A DNA stretch of 10,362 nucleotides from Clostridiales bacterium UBA3680 (GCA_002372875.1 DFJD01000118.1:1-10362); one strand, 5' to 3'. Positions 1 to 7,088 are shown, numbered from the stretch's first letter. The notes: generated by a model not told the origin, from the letters alone. Numbers and translations are program-made.

Positions 1-51
1 ATTGGTGCTATTTCTTCTGTAATACTTGATAAAATATTAAGGAAGCGCTGA
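1..51 (+). CDS. Possible 3' end of an upstream gene (partial)
   Basis: Frame 1 is open from the first base and ends at a TGA at 49-51, giving the tail IGAISSVILDKILRKR. The other two plus frames close within the first 30 bases. A hydrophobic run followed by a basic end is what the last helix of a membrane protein often looks like, but 16 residues are too few to name a family. The final residues and the stop codon lie inside the left terminus of the repeat element that starts at 37, so the native C-terminus may have been replaced when the element inserted. It could also be chance. Confidence 0.3.
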   Translation: MGAISSVILDKILRKR

Positions 52-57
52 TTAATT
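37..57 (+). repeat. Left terminal inverted repeat
   Basis: It begins TTAAGGAAGCGCTGATTAAT and pairs with 250-270 with three mismatches. It matches the partial copy at 10341-10362 more closely than it matches its own partner, because both carry GATTAATTC, whereas the right end carries GATTAATTAATC. The terminus contains TGA (49-51) and TAA (53-55), so it stops reading frames that enter it. Confidence 0.7.
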
Positions 58-134
58 CACTTGAAGCAGATTTGAGATAATGTTTTCGCAGACAAGGAAA
101 AGACCCGATGGCATAGCCAGAAGCTACGTAGCGG

Positions 135-155
135 CTATTTTGCTATGCAAAATAG
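135..155. other. Perfect hairpin: 9-bp stem, 3-nt loop
   Basis: CTATTTTGC (135-143) is followed by TAT and then its exact reverse complement GCAAAATAG (147-155). No T-tract follows on either strand, so it does not look like an intrinsic terminator. It sits in the middle of the MITE-like element, directly after the 10-bp palindrome GCTACGTAGC (123-132). Confidence 0.75.
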
Positions 156-170
156 TCCGTCCCTACGGGA

Positions 171-198
171 TTTGTAACTTTGCGTGCAAAGTTACAAA
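171..198. other. Perfect hairpin: 13-bp arms around GT
   Basis: TTTGTAACTTTGC (171-183) and GCAAAGTTACAAA (186-198) are exact reverse complements separated by only GT. In practice the structure would close with a CGTG tetraloop on a 12-bp stem. It is the longest perfect palindrome in the element. The downstream bases CATGAGC contain no U-run, which argues against a terminator. Such a structure could form as a cruciform or in transcripts reading through the element. Confidence 0.8.
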
Positions 199-249
199 CA
201 TGAGCTTTGACACAGTATGCGGGAACATTAACCAAATATGCGAATGATT

Positions 250-270
250 AATTAATCAGTGGTTCCATAA
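250..270 (-). repeat. Right terminal inverted repeat
   Basis: Its reverse complement begins TTATGGAACCACTGATTAAT. It overlaps a perfect 12-bp palindrome GATTAATTAATC at 246-257, which the left end lacks. The ribosome binding site and TTG start of the S41 protease lie just outside it, 22 nt from its outer edge. Confidence 0.7.
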
Positions 271-291
271 GAAAATGAATGGGGTGATATA

Positions 292-1509
292 TTGGAGGAC
301 AATCATTCAAAGGTTTTTGAAACTAAGGGGAATGTTATCCACTTTTTTTTGGGCATATTATTTGTGCCTACAGCTGCACTTTTAATTCTTGTGGTGATAT
401 CGCTTTTTTGTACCGTTACAAAAAAAGAGGAACCTTTTATTTTAAAGCAGTTTAAAATAAGAGCATTGATGAACACCATGTATGACGGAGAAATTGACGA
501 TAAGGATGTAAATAACGGAATCTATTACGGCATGGTGGCATTATCCACCGATAAATATTCCACCTATTATACCGAAGAAGATTACAAACTCAGTAAGGTA
601 AGTATAGCAGGAGAGTATGTTGGAGTAGGTATAAGAGTAAAAAAGAACAACGAAGGTAATTTTAATATAGTGCTCGTATATGATAATTCTCCCGCAAAAA
701 GTGCCGGACTCAAAAAAGATGATGTGATATATGAAATAGAAGGTGAGCCTGTTTCCGATTATACCATTACGGGGGCAACCGACAAAATAAAAGGAACTCC
801 CGGCACAACCGTCAACTTAGGTATAATGCATACAGACGGTAAAAAAGAAAAAATTGATGTCGAAAGAAAAGCAGTTGAAATACCGACCGTTTCCAAATGC
901 ATTATTGATGAAAACATCGGCTATATCAGGCTTTCCTCGTTTGAGGAAAATACAGATGAGCAATACAAGGCTCTTTACGAAAAACTGAAAGAAAAAAACA
1001 TCAAATCACTGATAATCGATTTAAGAAATAACCCCGGAGGGCTGGTTGACACCTGCTGTCATATTGCCGATGAAATCGTTCCCGAGGGTGTGATAACATA
1101 CACCGAAGATAAAAACAAAAAGAAAACATTTTACCGTTCCGAAAAAAATGAAACAGATCTTCCCATAGTTGTACTTGTTAACGAGTACTCCGCTTCGGCT
1201 TCCGAAATGCTGAGCGGATGTATAAAGGATACAAAAAAAGGTACCGTTATAGGAAAAACGACCTATGGAAAAGGTGTTGTGCAGTCTACATTTTCTTTTA
1301 ACGACGGAAGTGCTCTTAAGCTTACCACGGCACGTTACTACACGCCAAACGGTGTTTGCATCGACGGTGTGGGTATAGCTCCCGATATTGAAGTGGATAA
1401 CCCCACAGACTTTGAACTTGAGGATATATATGGTGAGGATGCACAACCCGACATTAAAAACGACTTACAGCTGAAAAAGGCAATAGCTCTTTTAAAGGAT
1501 AAAGAATAA
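292..1509 (+). CDS. S41 family C-terminal processing peptidase (CtpA/CtpB-like)
   Basis: A membrane-anchored serine protease that would act outside the membrane and cleave substrates from their C-terminal tails. In order: a single N-terminal membrane segment (about residues 17-41), a short helical region, a PDZ domain (about 95-180, with NSPAKSAGLKKDDVIYEIEG) and the S41 catalytic domain (about 190-375). The DLRNNPGG motif starts at D243. Catalytic Ser302 lies in YSASASE, with Lys327 25 residues later in YGKGVVQ and Gln331 four further on, the spacing known for the Ser-Lys dyad of Prc and CtpA. The 405-residue length is normal for the family. The start is TTG at 292, five bases after GGGGTG (281-286); no in-frame ATG would keep the membrane anchor. 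It stands alone, transcribed away from the MITE-like element and convergent with the next gene. Substrates cannot be inferred. Confidence 0.93.
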   Translation: MEDNHSKVFETKGNVIHFFLGILFVPTAALLILVVISLFCTVTKKEEPFILKQFKIRALMNTMYDGEIDDKDVNNGIYYGMVALSTDKYSTYYTEEDYKLSKVSIAGEYVGVGIRVKKNNEGNFNIVLVYDNSPAKSAGLKKDDVIYEIEGEPVSDYTITGATDKIKGTPGTTVNLGIMHTDGKKEKIDVERKAVEIPTVSKCIIDENIGYIRLSSFEENTDEQYKALYEKLKEKNIKSLIIDLRNNPGGLVDTCCHIADEIVPEGVITYTEDKNKKKTFYRSEKNETDLPIVVLVNEYSASASEMLSGCIKDTKKGTVIGKTTYGKGVVQSTFSFNDGSALKLTTARYYTPNGVCIDGVGIAPDIEVDNPTDFELEDIYGEDAQPDIKNDLQLKKAIALLKDKE

Positions 1510-1511
1510 AC

Positions 1512-1560
1512 AAACCGCCCTTTTGTCACATATCAGACTTACGGGGCGGTTTATTTTTTT
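1512..1560. terminator. Intrinsic terminator shared by convergent genes
   Basis: AAACCGCCC (1512-1520) pairs with GGGCGGTTT (1544-1552) over a 23-nt loop and is followed by ATTTTTTT (1553-1560), a good plus-strand terminator for the protease gene. Its T-tract overlaps the stop codon of the minus-strand gene ending at 1559. On the minus strand the stem is followed by the weaker run GTTTATTCTTT, so it may also end the leftward operon. Confidence 0.85.
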
Positions 1561-3775
1561 ATTGTTTTTGTTCTTGTGTCGTCTTTTTTTCTATGATGTA
1601 ATACATATAGCTTATTATAAAGCAGAGCACACCGCAAATCAAAAATGAGAAAGCTTGCATAAGTGTATTGTTGTATGTGATATCTATCAGTATAAGTTTT
1701 GCCACACTTACCACACTTACTATCAATCCATATACTCGAAGATACTTGTAGGAATACTTGAAACCCGCAGTTATTATTGCAAGAGCAAATACAAAGTAAA
1801 CAATACTTATTATGAAGCTCTCAACTTCAAAGGAAAGAAGGATGCAAAAAATAAGCAAAGTATATTTAATACCCACATATATACTTCCGATACTTTCTTT
1901 TTTCAGTGCTATTAAGGTGTCAAGGCTGTATATACCGCATAAAACAATGGTAATAATAATGTGTGTTGCGATATGTTCCTTTGTAAAGCTGCTTTGCAAA
2001 GGTGAGAGACCATAAAGCATGAAAAAAGCATTGGATATCAAAAACATTCCCTTGAGTGATTTTTCTTTGCCGAGGTGTTGCTTTTTATATATTTTAAGCA
2101 TATAAAATGCAGCATTTATCACGGCACTTAGCGAGAATGAAATAAATAATGCATTCCCCGAATCAAGAAGCAAATGGTTTTCTTTTGATATAACAAAGGG
2201 CAGCCGAATTAAAAATATAAGAGCGGATATGTATATTACCGGAAAAAGGAAATCCTTATAATAAAGCTCCTCGGTAATAAAGCCAACCGCATATATAACG
2301 AACACAAGCAAAAGGCAAGGAATTTTATAATAAATATTTGAAACAAAAGCGGCAAAAAATATAGTGAGAACCGCAGATGATATAATATAATATTCATCCT
2401 TGCTGTATATGGCGTATATTACGGCAGGAACTATAAAAGCACCCAAACCTATGAATTTTTCTCCTATATCGGTCTGATATATAGCACATATAGAAGCCAA
2501 TGTCAGGAAGATCCGTAAAATAAGTCTTGAATACTTAAACTCTTTGAATTTAAACTCCGTCAACAACAGTAATATAACAGAGAGTACATATAATATTCCT
2601 CCAAACGAAACGTTCAAGGGCAATATGAAATAAACACCCTGGAAAAGAGCAAAAATACTCTCACAGTTTATAATTCCTGGCAAAACATCCATATCGTTTC
2701 GACTTATAAAATATGACTGTACCAAAGGAACAAGCGAATAAAGTATACATATAATATACACTGCCGTGTTTGGTATTGTACCGAATGAGTCAATATTAAA
2801 CATTCTTGCCACATTCATTACCGTCAAAGCGGATATGATCGCACATTGATTGTCTATTATCATTTTAGAATACTCTTTTTTGAAATTGAGTATATAGAAA
2901 ATGAGATAGGAAATCATAAAGTACAAAACAATAAGAAGGAAGGTGCTGCTGTCTTTTCTTGCATAGCAGGTTGCGGATCCGAAAATGACGGAAATTGTCA
3001 GACCCGTGTAACCTATTATCTTAAAAATAAGCTCTTGTCTTACCCTTGAGATCACACAAACAACCACTGCCCAAAAAAGCAGCATAACATACATAAAAAT
3101 ATCTCCCGTCATCTTAAAATAAAGATTAGACAGAAAAATCGATATATACAAGCACCCCAAACCGCAGGCACTAATTGAATAATTGAAGCCGTTTCTGTTC
3201 TTTTTTAAAGCAAAAAAGCCCACTCCCGTAAGAGCAAAACTGAAAATAAAGCAGGAGAGCATTTTTATTTCATCGCCCATAAAAGGAACTACAACCACCG
3301 CAAAAAGAATCAGACTGATAAATATAAGTGCGGAAGCTACTACTGCCATTATGTTCTTTCCGAGAAATTTTTCTATATCGGAACCGTGACCTGTCTTATT
3401 TTGCGGAATATACTCCGATGTTTTCGATATGCCGTGCTTTTTCATATAAGCAGGATTAGGAACCGAATATACGGGTGATGATATGGGCTTTGAGTCATTT
3501 CCCGTTGATGGCATTGCATGAATATCGGAGGGCTGAAGTGCAATTTTCGAGGTCGGTTTTACCTCAGATTCCGTAACGGGTAAATTCTCTGCCGGTTTTT
3601 CGGTCAACTCTTCCTTTTCATCTTCAAAAAGAATATCTGCTTTTTCGTTAATGTAATTTATTCTTTTTTGCAACAATTCCTTTTGGATCGAGGTTAAAGT
3701 TATTCCGTTTTCAAGAGCATTAAGCTCGTTTTCTATTAAATCGAGCTCGTTTTTTATATCCTTTAGCGTTCTCAT
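1559..3775 (-). CDS. Large multi-pass membrane protein, DUF2339-like
   Basis: A 738-residue protein of unknown function. Residues 1-55 form a charged, leucine-rich helical segment that could be a coiled coil. Residues 56-130 are a hydrophilic Pro/Ser/Lys-rich linker. From about residue 135 to the end there are close-packed hydrophobic helices, roughly twenty in number. The transition GKNIMAVVASALIFISLILF after a soluble coiled-coil N-terminus resembles the DUF2339 family of predicted membrane proteins, whose role is not established; this is recognition by pattern, not by alignment. No catalytic or transport motif stands out. The ATG at 3775 follows GGGGGAG with four to five bases between. It starts 25 nt after the SLH-GH5 stop codon and is probably the last gene of that operon, which hints at an envelope role but does not prove it. 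Confidence 0.8.
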   Translation of the reverse strand: MRTLKDIKNELDLIENELNALENGITLTSIQKELLQKRINYINEKADILFEDEKEELTEKPAENLPVTESEVKPTSKIALQPSDIHAMPSTGNDSKPISSPVYSVPNPAYMKKHGISKTSEYIPQNKTGHGSDIEKFLGKNIMAVVASALIFISLILFAVVVVPFMGDEIKMLSCFIFSFALTGVGFFALKKNRNGFNYSISACGLGCLYISIFLSNLYFKMTGDIFMYVMLLFWAVVVCVISRVRQELIFKIIGYTGLTISVIFGSATCYARKDSSTFLLIVLYFMISYLIFYILNFKKEYSKMIIDNQCAIISALTVMNVARMFNIDSFGTIPNTAVYIICILYSLVPLVQSYFISRNDMDVLPGIINCESIFALFQGVYFILPLNVSFGGILYVLSVILLLLTEFKFKEFKYSRLILRIFLTLASICAIYQTDIGEKFIGLGAFIVPAVIYAIYSKDEYYIISSAVLTIFFAAFVSNIYYKIPCLLLVFVIYAVGFITEELYYKDFLFPVIYISALIFLIRLPFVISKENHLLLDSGNALFISFSLSAVINAAFYMLKIYKKQHLGKEKSLKGMFLISNAFFMLYGLSPLQSSFTKEHIATHIIITIVLCGIYSLDTLIALKKESIGSIYVGIKYTLLIFCILLSFEVESFIISIVYFVFALAIITAGFKYSYKYLRVYGLIVSVVSVAKLILIDITYNNTLMQAFSFLICGVLCFIISYMYYIIEKKTTQEQKQ

Positions 3776-3800
3776 TTTTCTCCCCCATATTTACTTGAGA

Positions 3801-5324
3801 TCAGTTAAACTGTGAAAAAACAAAGCTGCCTGATGCGCTTAATTCGCCGTTATCTATTCCGTCATTTGCATTCGCTCCGGGATTAAGTGCCGCAGAGCTC
3901 TCCGCTTTGTCACACAACGACCAATTACATCTGCTGATGTTGTTACTGTTCATAAAGTCAACCCATCTTTGAGCCTCTTCGATATAAACACCGTTTGAAC
4001 CGTCGGCTGCTGATGTACCCCATTCACTTATAAATATAGGTATACCCGAATTAAGAGCCGAAGCAACCTTATCCCTTAGCCATTGCGTGTGAGTTCCCGC
4101 ATAAAAATGACAGGTATACATTATGTTCTTACCTTGCAAAGGAGAGGAAACAACTTCTTCAAGTCTTTGACACCAATCGGCACAACCCACAAGTATTATA
4201 GCATCTGAGTCTATACTTCTAATTGTTGTTATGAGTTCATCTGCATAAGGCTTTATATTCCCTTGCCAAGAAACATTGCCGTTTGGCTCGTTACATATTT
4301 CATAAATTACACCGGGGTTTCCTTTGTATTTATTTGCCATTTCGGTAAAGAAAGCCTTTGACTGCTCTTTATAGGTAAGAGGGTCTCCATCCCTTAAAAT
4401 ATGCCAGTCTATTATTGCATACATATCATTTGCAAGTGCCGCATCCACACCGTTTATAAGGGTATTCTTAACCGAAGGGGATGAAATATAACCATTTTCA
4501 TCGGTATACATTGCAAAACGCATTACGTTTGCTCCCCTGTCACCGACTGCCTTTATGGCACCTTGTGAAGTAAACTGAGGAAACCACTGTAAACCGTGTG
4601 TACTCATTCCGTTTAAAACGACCGTTTCCCCATTTTGGTTACAAAGCCTTGTACCCTCTACATGAAGCCTTCCGTTGGCGGATATACCCTTGCTGTTTAC
4701 AACGGTCTTTTTTACAGGCTCACTTACTTTTACATCCCCTAAGCCCGCTTTTGACAGTGCTCTTTCAAGAAGAGAGCAAGCCTCGGCTCTTGTAAGCCCC
4801 TTTTTGGGGTTAAAGTTTCCGTTGTTATCTCCTGTCATTATTCCTTGAGAATAGGCTGCAAGCACCCCGTCAATATATCTTCCGTCGACGGAAGAAAAAT
4901 CGGAAAGCATTTTTGAGGCGGTGTTATAATCTCCCTTTGCCTCAGGGAAGAGAGCCTTGACCATTATTTTTGCGGCAATTTGTCTTGAAATGGGCTCATC
5001 ATATTTTTCGGCTGTGGGAGGAAATTCATCCCAGTCGTACCACCCCTTATCAAGGGCGGACTGCATGTAACCGGATGCCCAGTGCGCGGAAGGACCCACG
5101 GAAGGACTTACTCCTTTTATTTTGGAAAGAATTGTCACAAGCTCGGCCGCACTTATATTATTTTCGGGTCTGAAAGTGTTGTCGTTATATCCCGATAAAT
5201 AACCCTTTCCCGACATATTTGTTACCGTATTTACATACCATGCATCCGAGGCTACATCGGAAAAAGCATAAGTATTCACACCAAGGATAAGTGTTGCCAC
5301 AATGGGCATTATTATTTTTTTCAT
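3801..5324 (-). CDS. Secreted SLH-domain GH5 glycoside hydrolase (cellulase/endoglucanase-like)
   Basis: A predicted cell-surface beta-glycanase of 507 residues. A signal peptide (1-20, likely cut after NTYA) is followed by three SLH repeats (about 21-70, 79-127, 142-192), which in Gram-positives bind secondary cell-wall polymers. A short linker then leads to a GH5 domain (about 213-507) resembling subfamily GH5_2 endoglucanases. Visible GH5 landmarks are DWHILRDGDP, the acid/base Glu346 in YEICNEPNG, the nucleophile Glu434 in ISEWGTS, and the late Trp in NWSLCDKAESSAAL. Only the third SLH repeat keeps TRAE (178-181); the first has SAAE and the second SRQI at that place. I chose the ATG at 5324, not an upstream codon at 5363, because it starts the signal peptide and has GGAG nine bases upstream. 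It begins 4 nt after the adenine deaminase stop, so translation is probably coupled. Substrate (cellulose, beta-glucan or other) is inferred from family only. Confidence 0.92.
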   Translation of the reverse strand: MKKIIMPIVATLILGVNTYAFSDVASDAWYVNTVTNMSGKGYLSGYNDNTFRPENNISAAELVTILSKIKGVSPSVGPSAHWASGYMQSALDKGWYDWDEFPPTAEKYDEPISRQIAAKIMVKALFPEAKGDYNTASKMLSDFSSVDGRYIDGVLAAYSQGIMTGDNNGNFNPKKGLTRAEACSLLERALSKAGLGDVKVSEPVKKTVVNSKGISANGRLHVEGTRLCNQNGETVVLNGMSTHGLQWFPQFTSQGAIKAVGDRGANVMRFAMYTDENGYISSPSVKNTLINGVDAALANDMYAIIDWHILRDGDPLTYKEQSKAFFTEMANKYKGNPGVIYEICNEPNGNVSWQGNIKPYADELITTIRSIDSDAIILVGCADWCQRLEEVVSSPLQGKNIMYTCHFYAGTHTQWLRDKVASALNSGIPIFISEWGTSAADGSNGVYIEEAQRWVDFMNSNNISRCNWSLCDKAESSAALNPGANANDGIDNGELSASGSFVFSQFN

Positions 5325-5328
5325 AGCA

Positions 5329-6987
5329 TCATTCTCCAAAAAATTTAAATCCATCCACGTCAAAAAGACCTCTGTCTGTCAGTTTGATATGCGGAATTAC
5401 GGTAAGAGATATAAACGAAAGTATCATCATAAGTGTATTTGAGCCGTAAGGGCATACTTTTTTTACTTCGCTTATAATTTTCTTATACTCTTTTGCAACC
5501 GTTTTTGCAGGTTTATCCGACATAAGACCTGCAACCTTCAGTTCCATAAAAGCAGTGACCTCTCCTCCGTTTACAACGGCAATACCTCCGTTTTTTCCCA
5601 GAGCCTTTATTGCCGTACTTATACTGACGGCATCCGATCCGACGGCGGTTATATTGTGACAATCGTGTCCTATTGTTTGTGCAACGGCGCCGTTTCCCAT
5701 TTTAAAGCCCGACACATAACAAACACCCGTATTTCCCGTGGCATGGTGTCTTTCCATATTTACACATAAGCTCAAATTCTCGTTAGAAGAGTATTTTGCA
5801 AGCTCTGTTATAAGTGAACCGAGAGTTATTCTTATTACGGGATTATCGGAATTAAATTTTTTTGTGAATTTTTTATAATTGATAGGTCCTGTTTTTACCG
5901 TTCCGATAACCGAGGAATTGTCGGCTTTTTTTATTTCAAATAAAGCCTCACCGTTTTTTGCAACAAGTTTTCCTTTTTTGAACACATAATCGGGTGTTGC
6001 CTGAGTTAATTCTTTTGTTATTATAAGGTCGGCAACATACCCGGGAGCCACAGCCCCCACGTTTTCCAGTGAATATATGTTTGCTGCGTTTATTGTTGCA
6101 ATGGTATAAGCATCAAGAGGATCCAAACCGTATTCAACAGCTTTTTTTATACAATTTGTTATAGTGCCCTCTTCAATTATTTCTCCTGCTTCTTTATCAT
6201 CGGTACAAAAGGTAAAATGTCTGAGGTTGTAAGGATTGACGGCTTTTACAAGAACTTCAAGATTTCTTGCTCCTGTGCCCTCCCTTATAAAAATGTCCAT
6301 ACCAGCACTTATTTTTTCAAGTGCCTCTTCAACGGTGGAACATTCATGGTCGTTTCTTACACCCGAAGCCGAATAAGCATTGAGCTGCTTTCCGTTAAGA
6401 AGGGGTGCATGTCCGTCTATAAAGCGGCATATATCAAGCTTTTTTAAAACTTCCTCATCTTTAGTCAACACCCCGGGATAATTCATCATTTCCGCAAGCC
6501 CGTAAAACTTTTCGGTCGAATAAAGACGTGCAAGGTCATCACTTGAAAGAGTACAACCGTTATTGTCAAATGGTGTTGCGGGAACACATGAAGGAAGCAT
6601 AAATTTAATATCAAGAGGTGTATTCTTCGCATCTTCAAGCATAAATTCAAGACCGACCGAACCACACACATTTGCAATTTCATGGGGATCGGCAAATACG
6701 GTCGTTACGCCCTTTGTAAGAATAACTTCGGCAAATTCCGATGGGGTAAGCATGGTTGATTCAATATGTATGTGAGTATCTATAAGGCCGGGAGCCGTAT
6801 ACGCTCCTTCGGCATCAATTTCCTCTATACCCTCATACTCACCCACTCCTACAATAATTCCGTCACACACAGCCACATCACCTTTTTTGTATGTGTGGGA
6901 CAGTACATCTATTACTACGGTATTTTTTATTACCAAATCGGCTTTAATATTTCCGAGTGCGGCATCTATTATCTTCTTTCTGTTCAA
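5329..6987 (-). CDS. ade: Adenine deaminase
   Basis: A metal-dependent amidohydrolase that converts adenine to hypoxanthine and ammonia in purine salvage. The 552-residue length is close to the 577 of the Bacillus enzyme. The N-terminal beta-sandwich leads into the metal-binding motif GLIDTHIHIEST (His72, His74), then FADPHEIANVCG (about 98-109), DGHAPLLNG, and FCTDDKEAGEI with its Asp pair. The C-terminal domain typical of this family shows ERHHATGNTG and GHDCHNITAVG and ends with the conserved LTDRGLFDVDGF. The start is TTG at 6987: it follows a full GGAGGTGA (6999-6992) and no ATG lies nearby. It is the first gene of a likely operon with the SLH-GH5 and DUF2339-like genes, with its own promoter and a terminator separating it from gatB. 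The leader is only about 30 nt, so no purine riboswitch fits. Confidence 0.95.
   Translation of the reverse strand: MNRKKIIDAALGNIKADLVIKNTVVIDVLSHTYKKGDVAVCDGIIVGVGEYEGIEEIDAEGAYTAPGLIDTHIHIESTMLTPSEFAEVILTKGVTTVFADPHEIANVCGSVGLEFMLEDAKNTPLDIKFMLPSCVPATPFDNNGCTLSSDDLARLYSTEKFYGLAEMMNYPGVLTKDEEVLKKLDICRFIDGHAPLLNGKQLNAYSASGVRNDHECSTVEEALEKISAGMDIFIREGTGARNLEVLVKAVNPYNLRHFTFCTDDKEAGEIIEEGTITNCIKKAVEYGLDPLDAYTIATINAANIYSLENVGAVAPGYVADLIITKELTQATPDYVFKKGKLVAKNGEALFEIKKADNSSVIGTVKTGPINYKKFTKKFNSDNPVIRITLGSLITELAKYSSNENLSLCVNMERHHATGNTGVCYVSGFKMGNGAVAQTIGHDCHNITAVGSDAVSISTAIKALGKNGGIAVVNGGEVTAFMELKVAGLMSDKPAKTVAKEYKKIISEVKKVCPYGSNTLMMILSFISLTVIPHIKLTDRGLFDVDGFKFFGE
5334..5337 (-). promoter_or_regulatory. 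Ribosome binding site deciding the SLH-GH5 start
   Basis: GGAG on the minus strand lies inside the last codons of adenine deaminase, nine bases before the ATG at 5324. It supports the start that begins the signal peptide MKKIIMPIVATL and argues against the in-frame extension to 5363, which would put 13 non-signal residues in front. Confidence 0.7.
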
Positions 6988-6991
6988 AAAC

Positions 6992-6999
6992 TCACCTCC
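6992..6999 (-). promoter_or_regulatory. Full Shine-Dalgarno site before the TTG start of ade
   Basis: GGAGGTGA on the minus strand is an uninterrupted match to the 16S anti-Shine-Dalgarno sequence. Four bases separate it from TTG at 6987-6985. It fixes the start despite the weak start codon. Confidence 0.85.
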
Positions 7000-7025
7000 G
7001 TAAAGTTACCAAATTTATCGATTTT

Positions 7026-7034
7026 ATTATAACA
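7026..7034 (-). promoter_or_regulatory. Extended -10 promoter for the ade operon
   Basis: Reading leftward, TGTTATAAT is an exact extended -10 box (TGnTATAAT). About 17 bases upstream there is only TGTTTT (7054-7049), a poor -35, as is common for extended -10 promoters. Transcription would start near 7019, giving a leader of about 30 nt before the ade TTG. It lies just past the gatB terminator. Confidence 0.65.
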
Positions 7035-7088
7035 TATTTTGAAAGAAAAAAACATATAATTTTCTTAAGGAACAATAGATTTAAACGC

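Larger units (their letters stand above)
37..270. mobile_element. MITE-like non-coding element with terminal inverted repeats and internal hairpins
   Basis: The two ends are inverted copies of each other: 37-57 and the reverse complement of 250-270 agree at 18 of 21 positions (core CTGATTAATT, outer part TTANGGAANC). A subterminal pair, 78-89 (TAATGTTTTCGC) and 219-230 (GCGGGAACATTA), also pairs at 10 of 12. Between them lie several compact palindromes (109-119, 123-132, 135-155, 160-170, 171-198). There is no open reading frame of note and no transposase. Size, inverted ends and lack of coding capacity fit a miniature inverted-repeat element moved in trans. A second copy of its left terminus occurs at 10341-10362. 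I could not settle the target duplication: TTAA (37-40) and ATAA (267-270) abut the GGAA/TTCC ends and differ by one base, but TTA may instead belong to the repeat. I do not recognise a named family. Confidence 0.65.

Noticed and set aside
171..198. Intrinsic terminator
   Set aside because: The stem is strong but neither side has a run of T/U residues, and no confirmed gene ends close to it.
109..198. CRISPR array
   Set aside because: The palindromes differ in sequence and spacing; there are no repeated units with unique spacers and no cas genes.
1021..1446. 141-residue open frame on the minus strand
   Set aside because: It lies entirely antisense to the catalytic domain of the S41 protease, has no ribosome binding site, and its product shows no domain-like pattern.
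5325..5363. N-terminal extension of the SLH-GH5 protein
   Set aside because: The extra 13 residues precede a clean signal peptide, overlap ade, and lack a suitably spaced ribosome binding site.
7041..7075. AT-rich inverted repeat (AAGAAAA/TTTTCTT type) upstream of ade
   Set aside because: It contains only A-T-rich pairs in a very A/T-rich intergenic stretch, so it is expected by chance.
6988..7085. Purine (adenine) riboswitch upstream of adenine deaminase
   Set aside because: The predicted leader from the -10 box to the TTG is only about 30 nt and lacks the three-helix purine aptamer core; there is no room for it before the gatB terminator.
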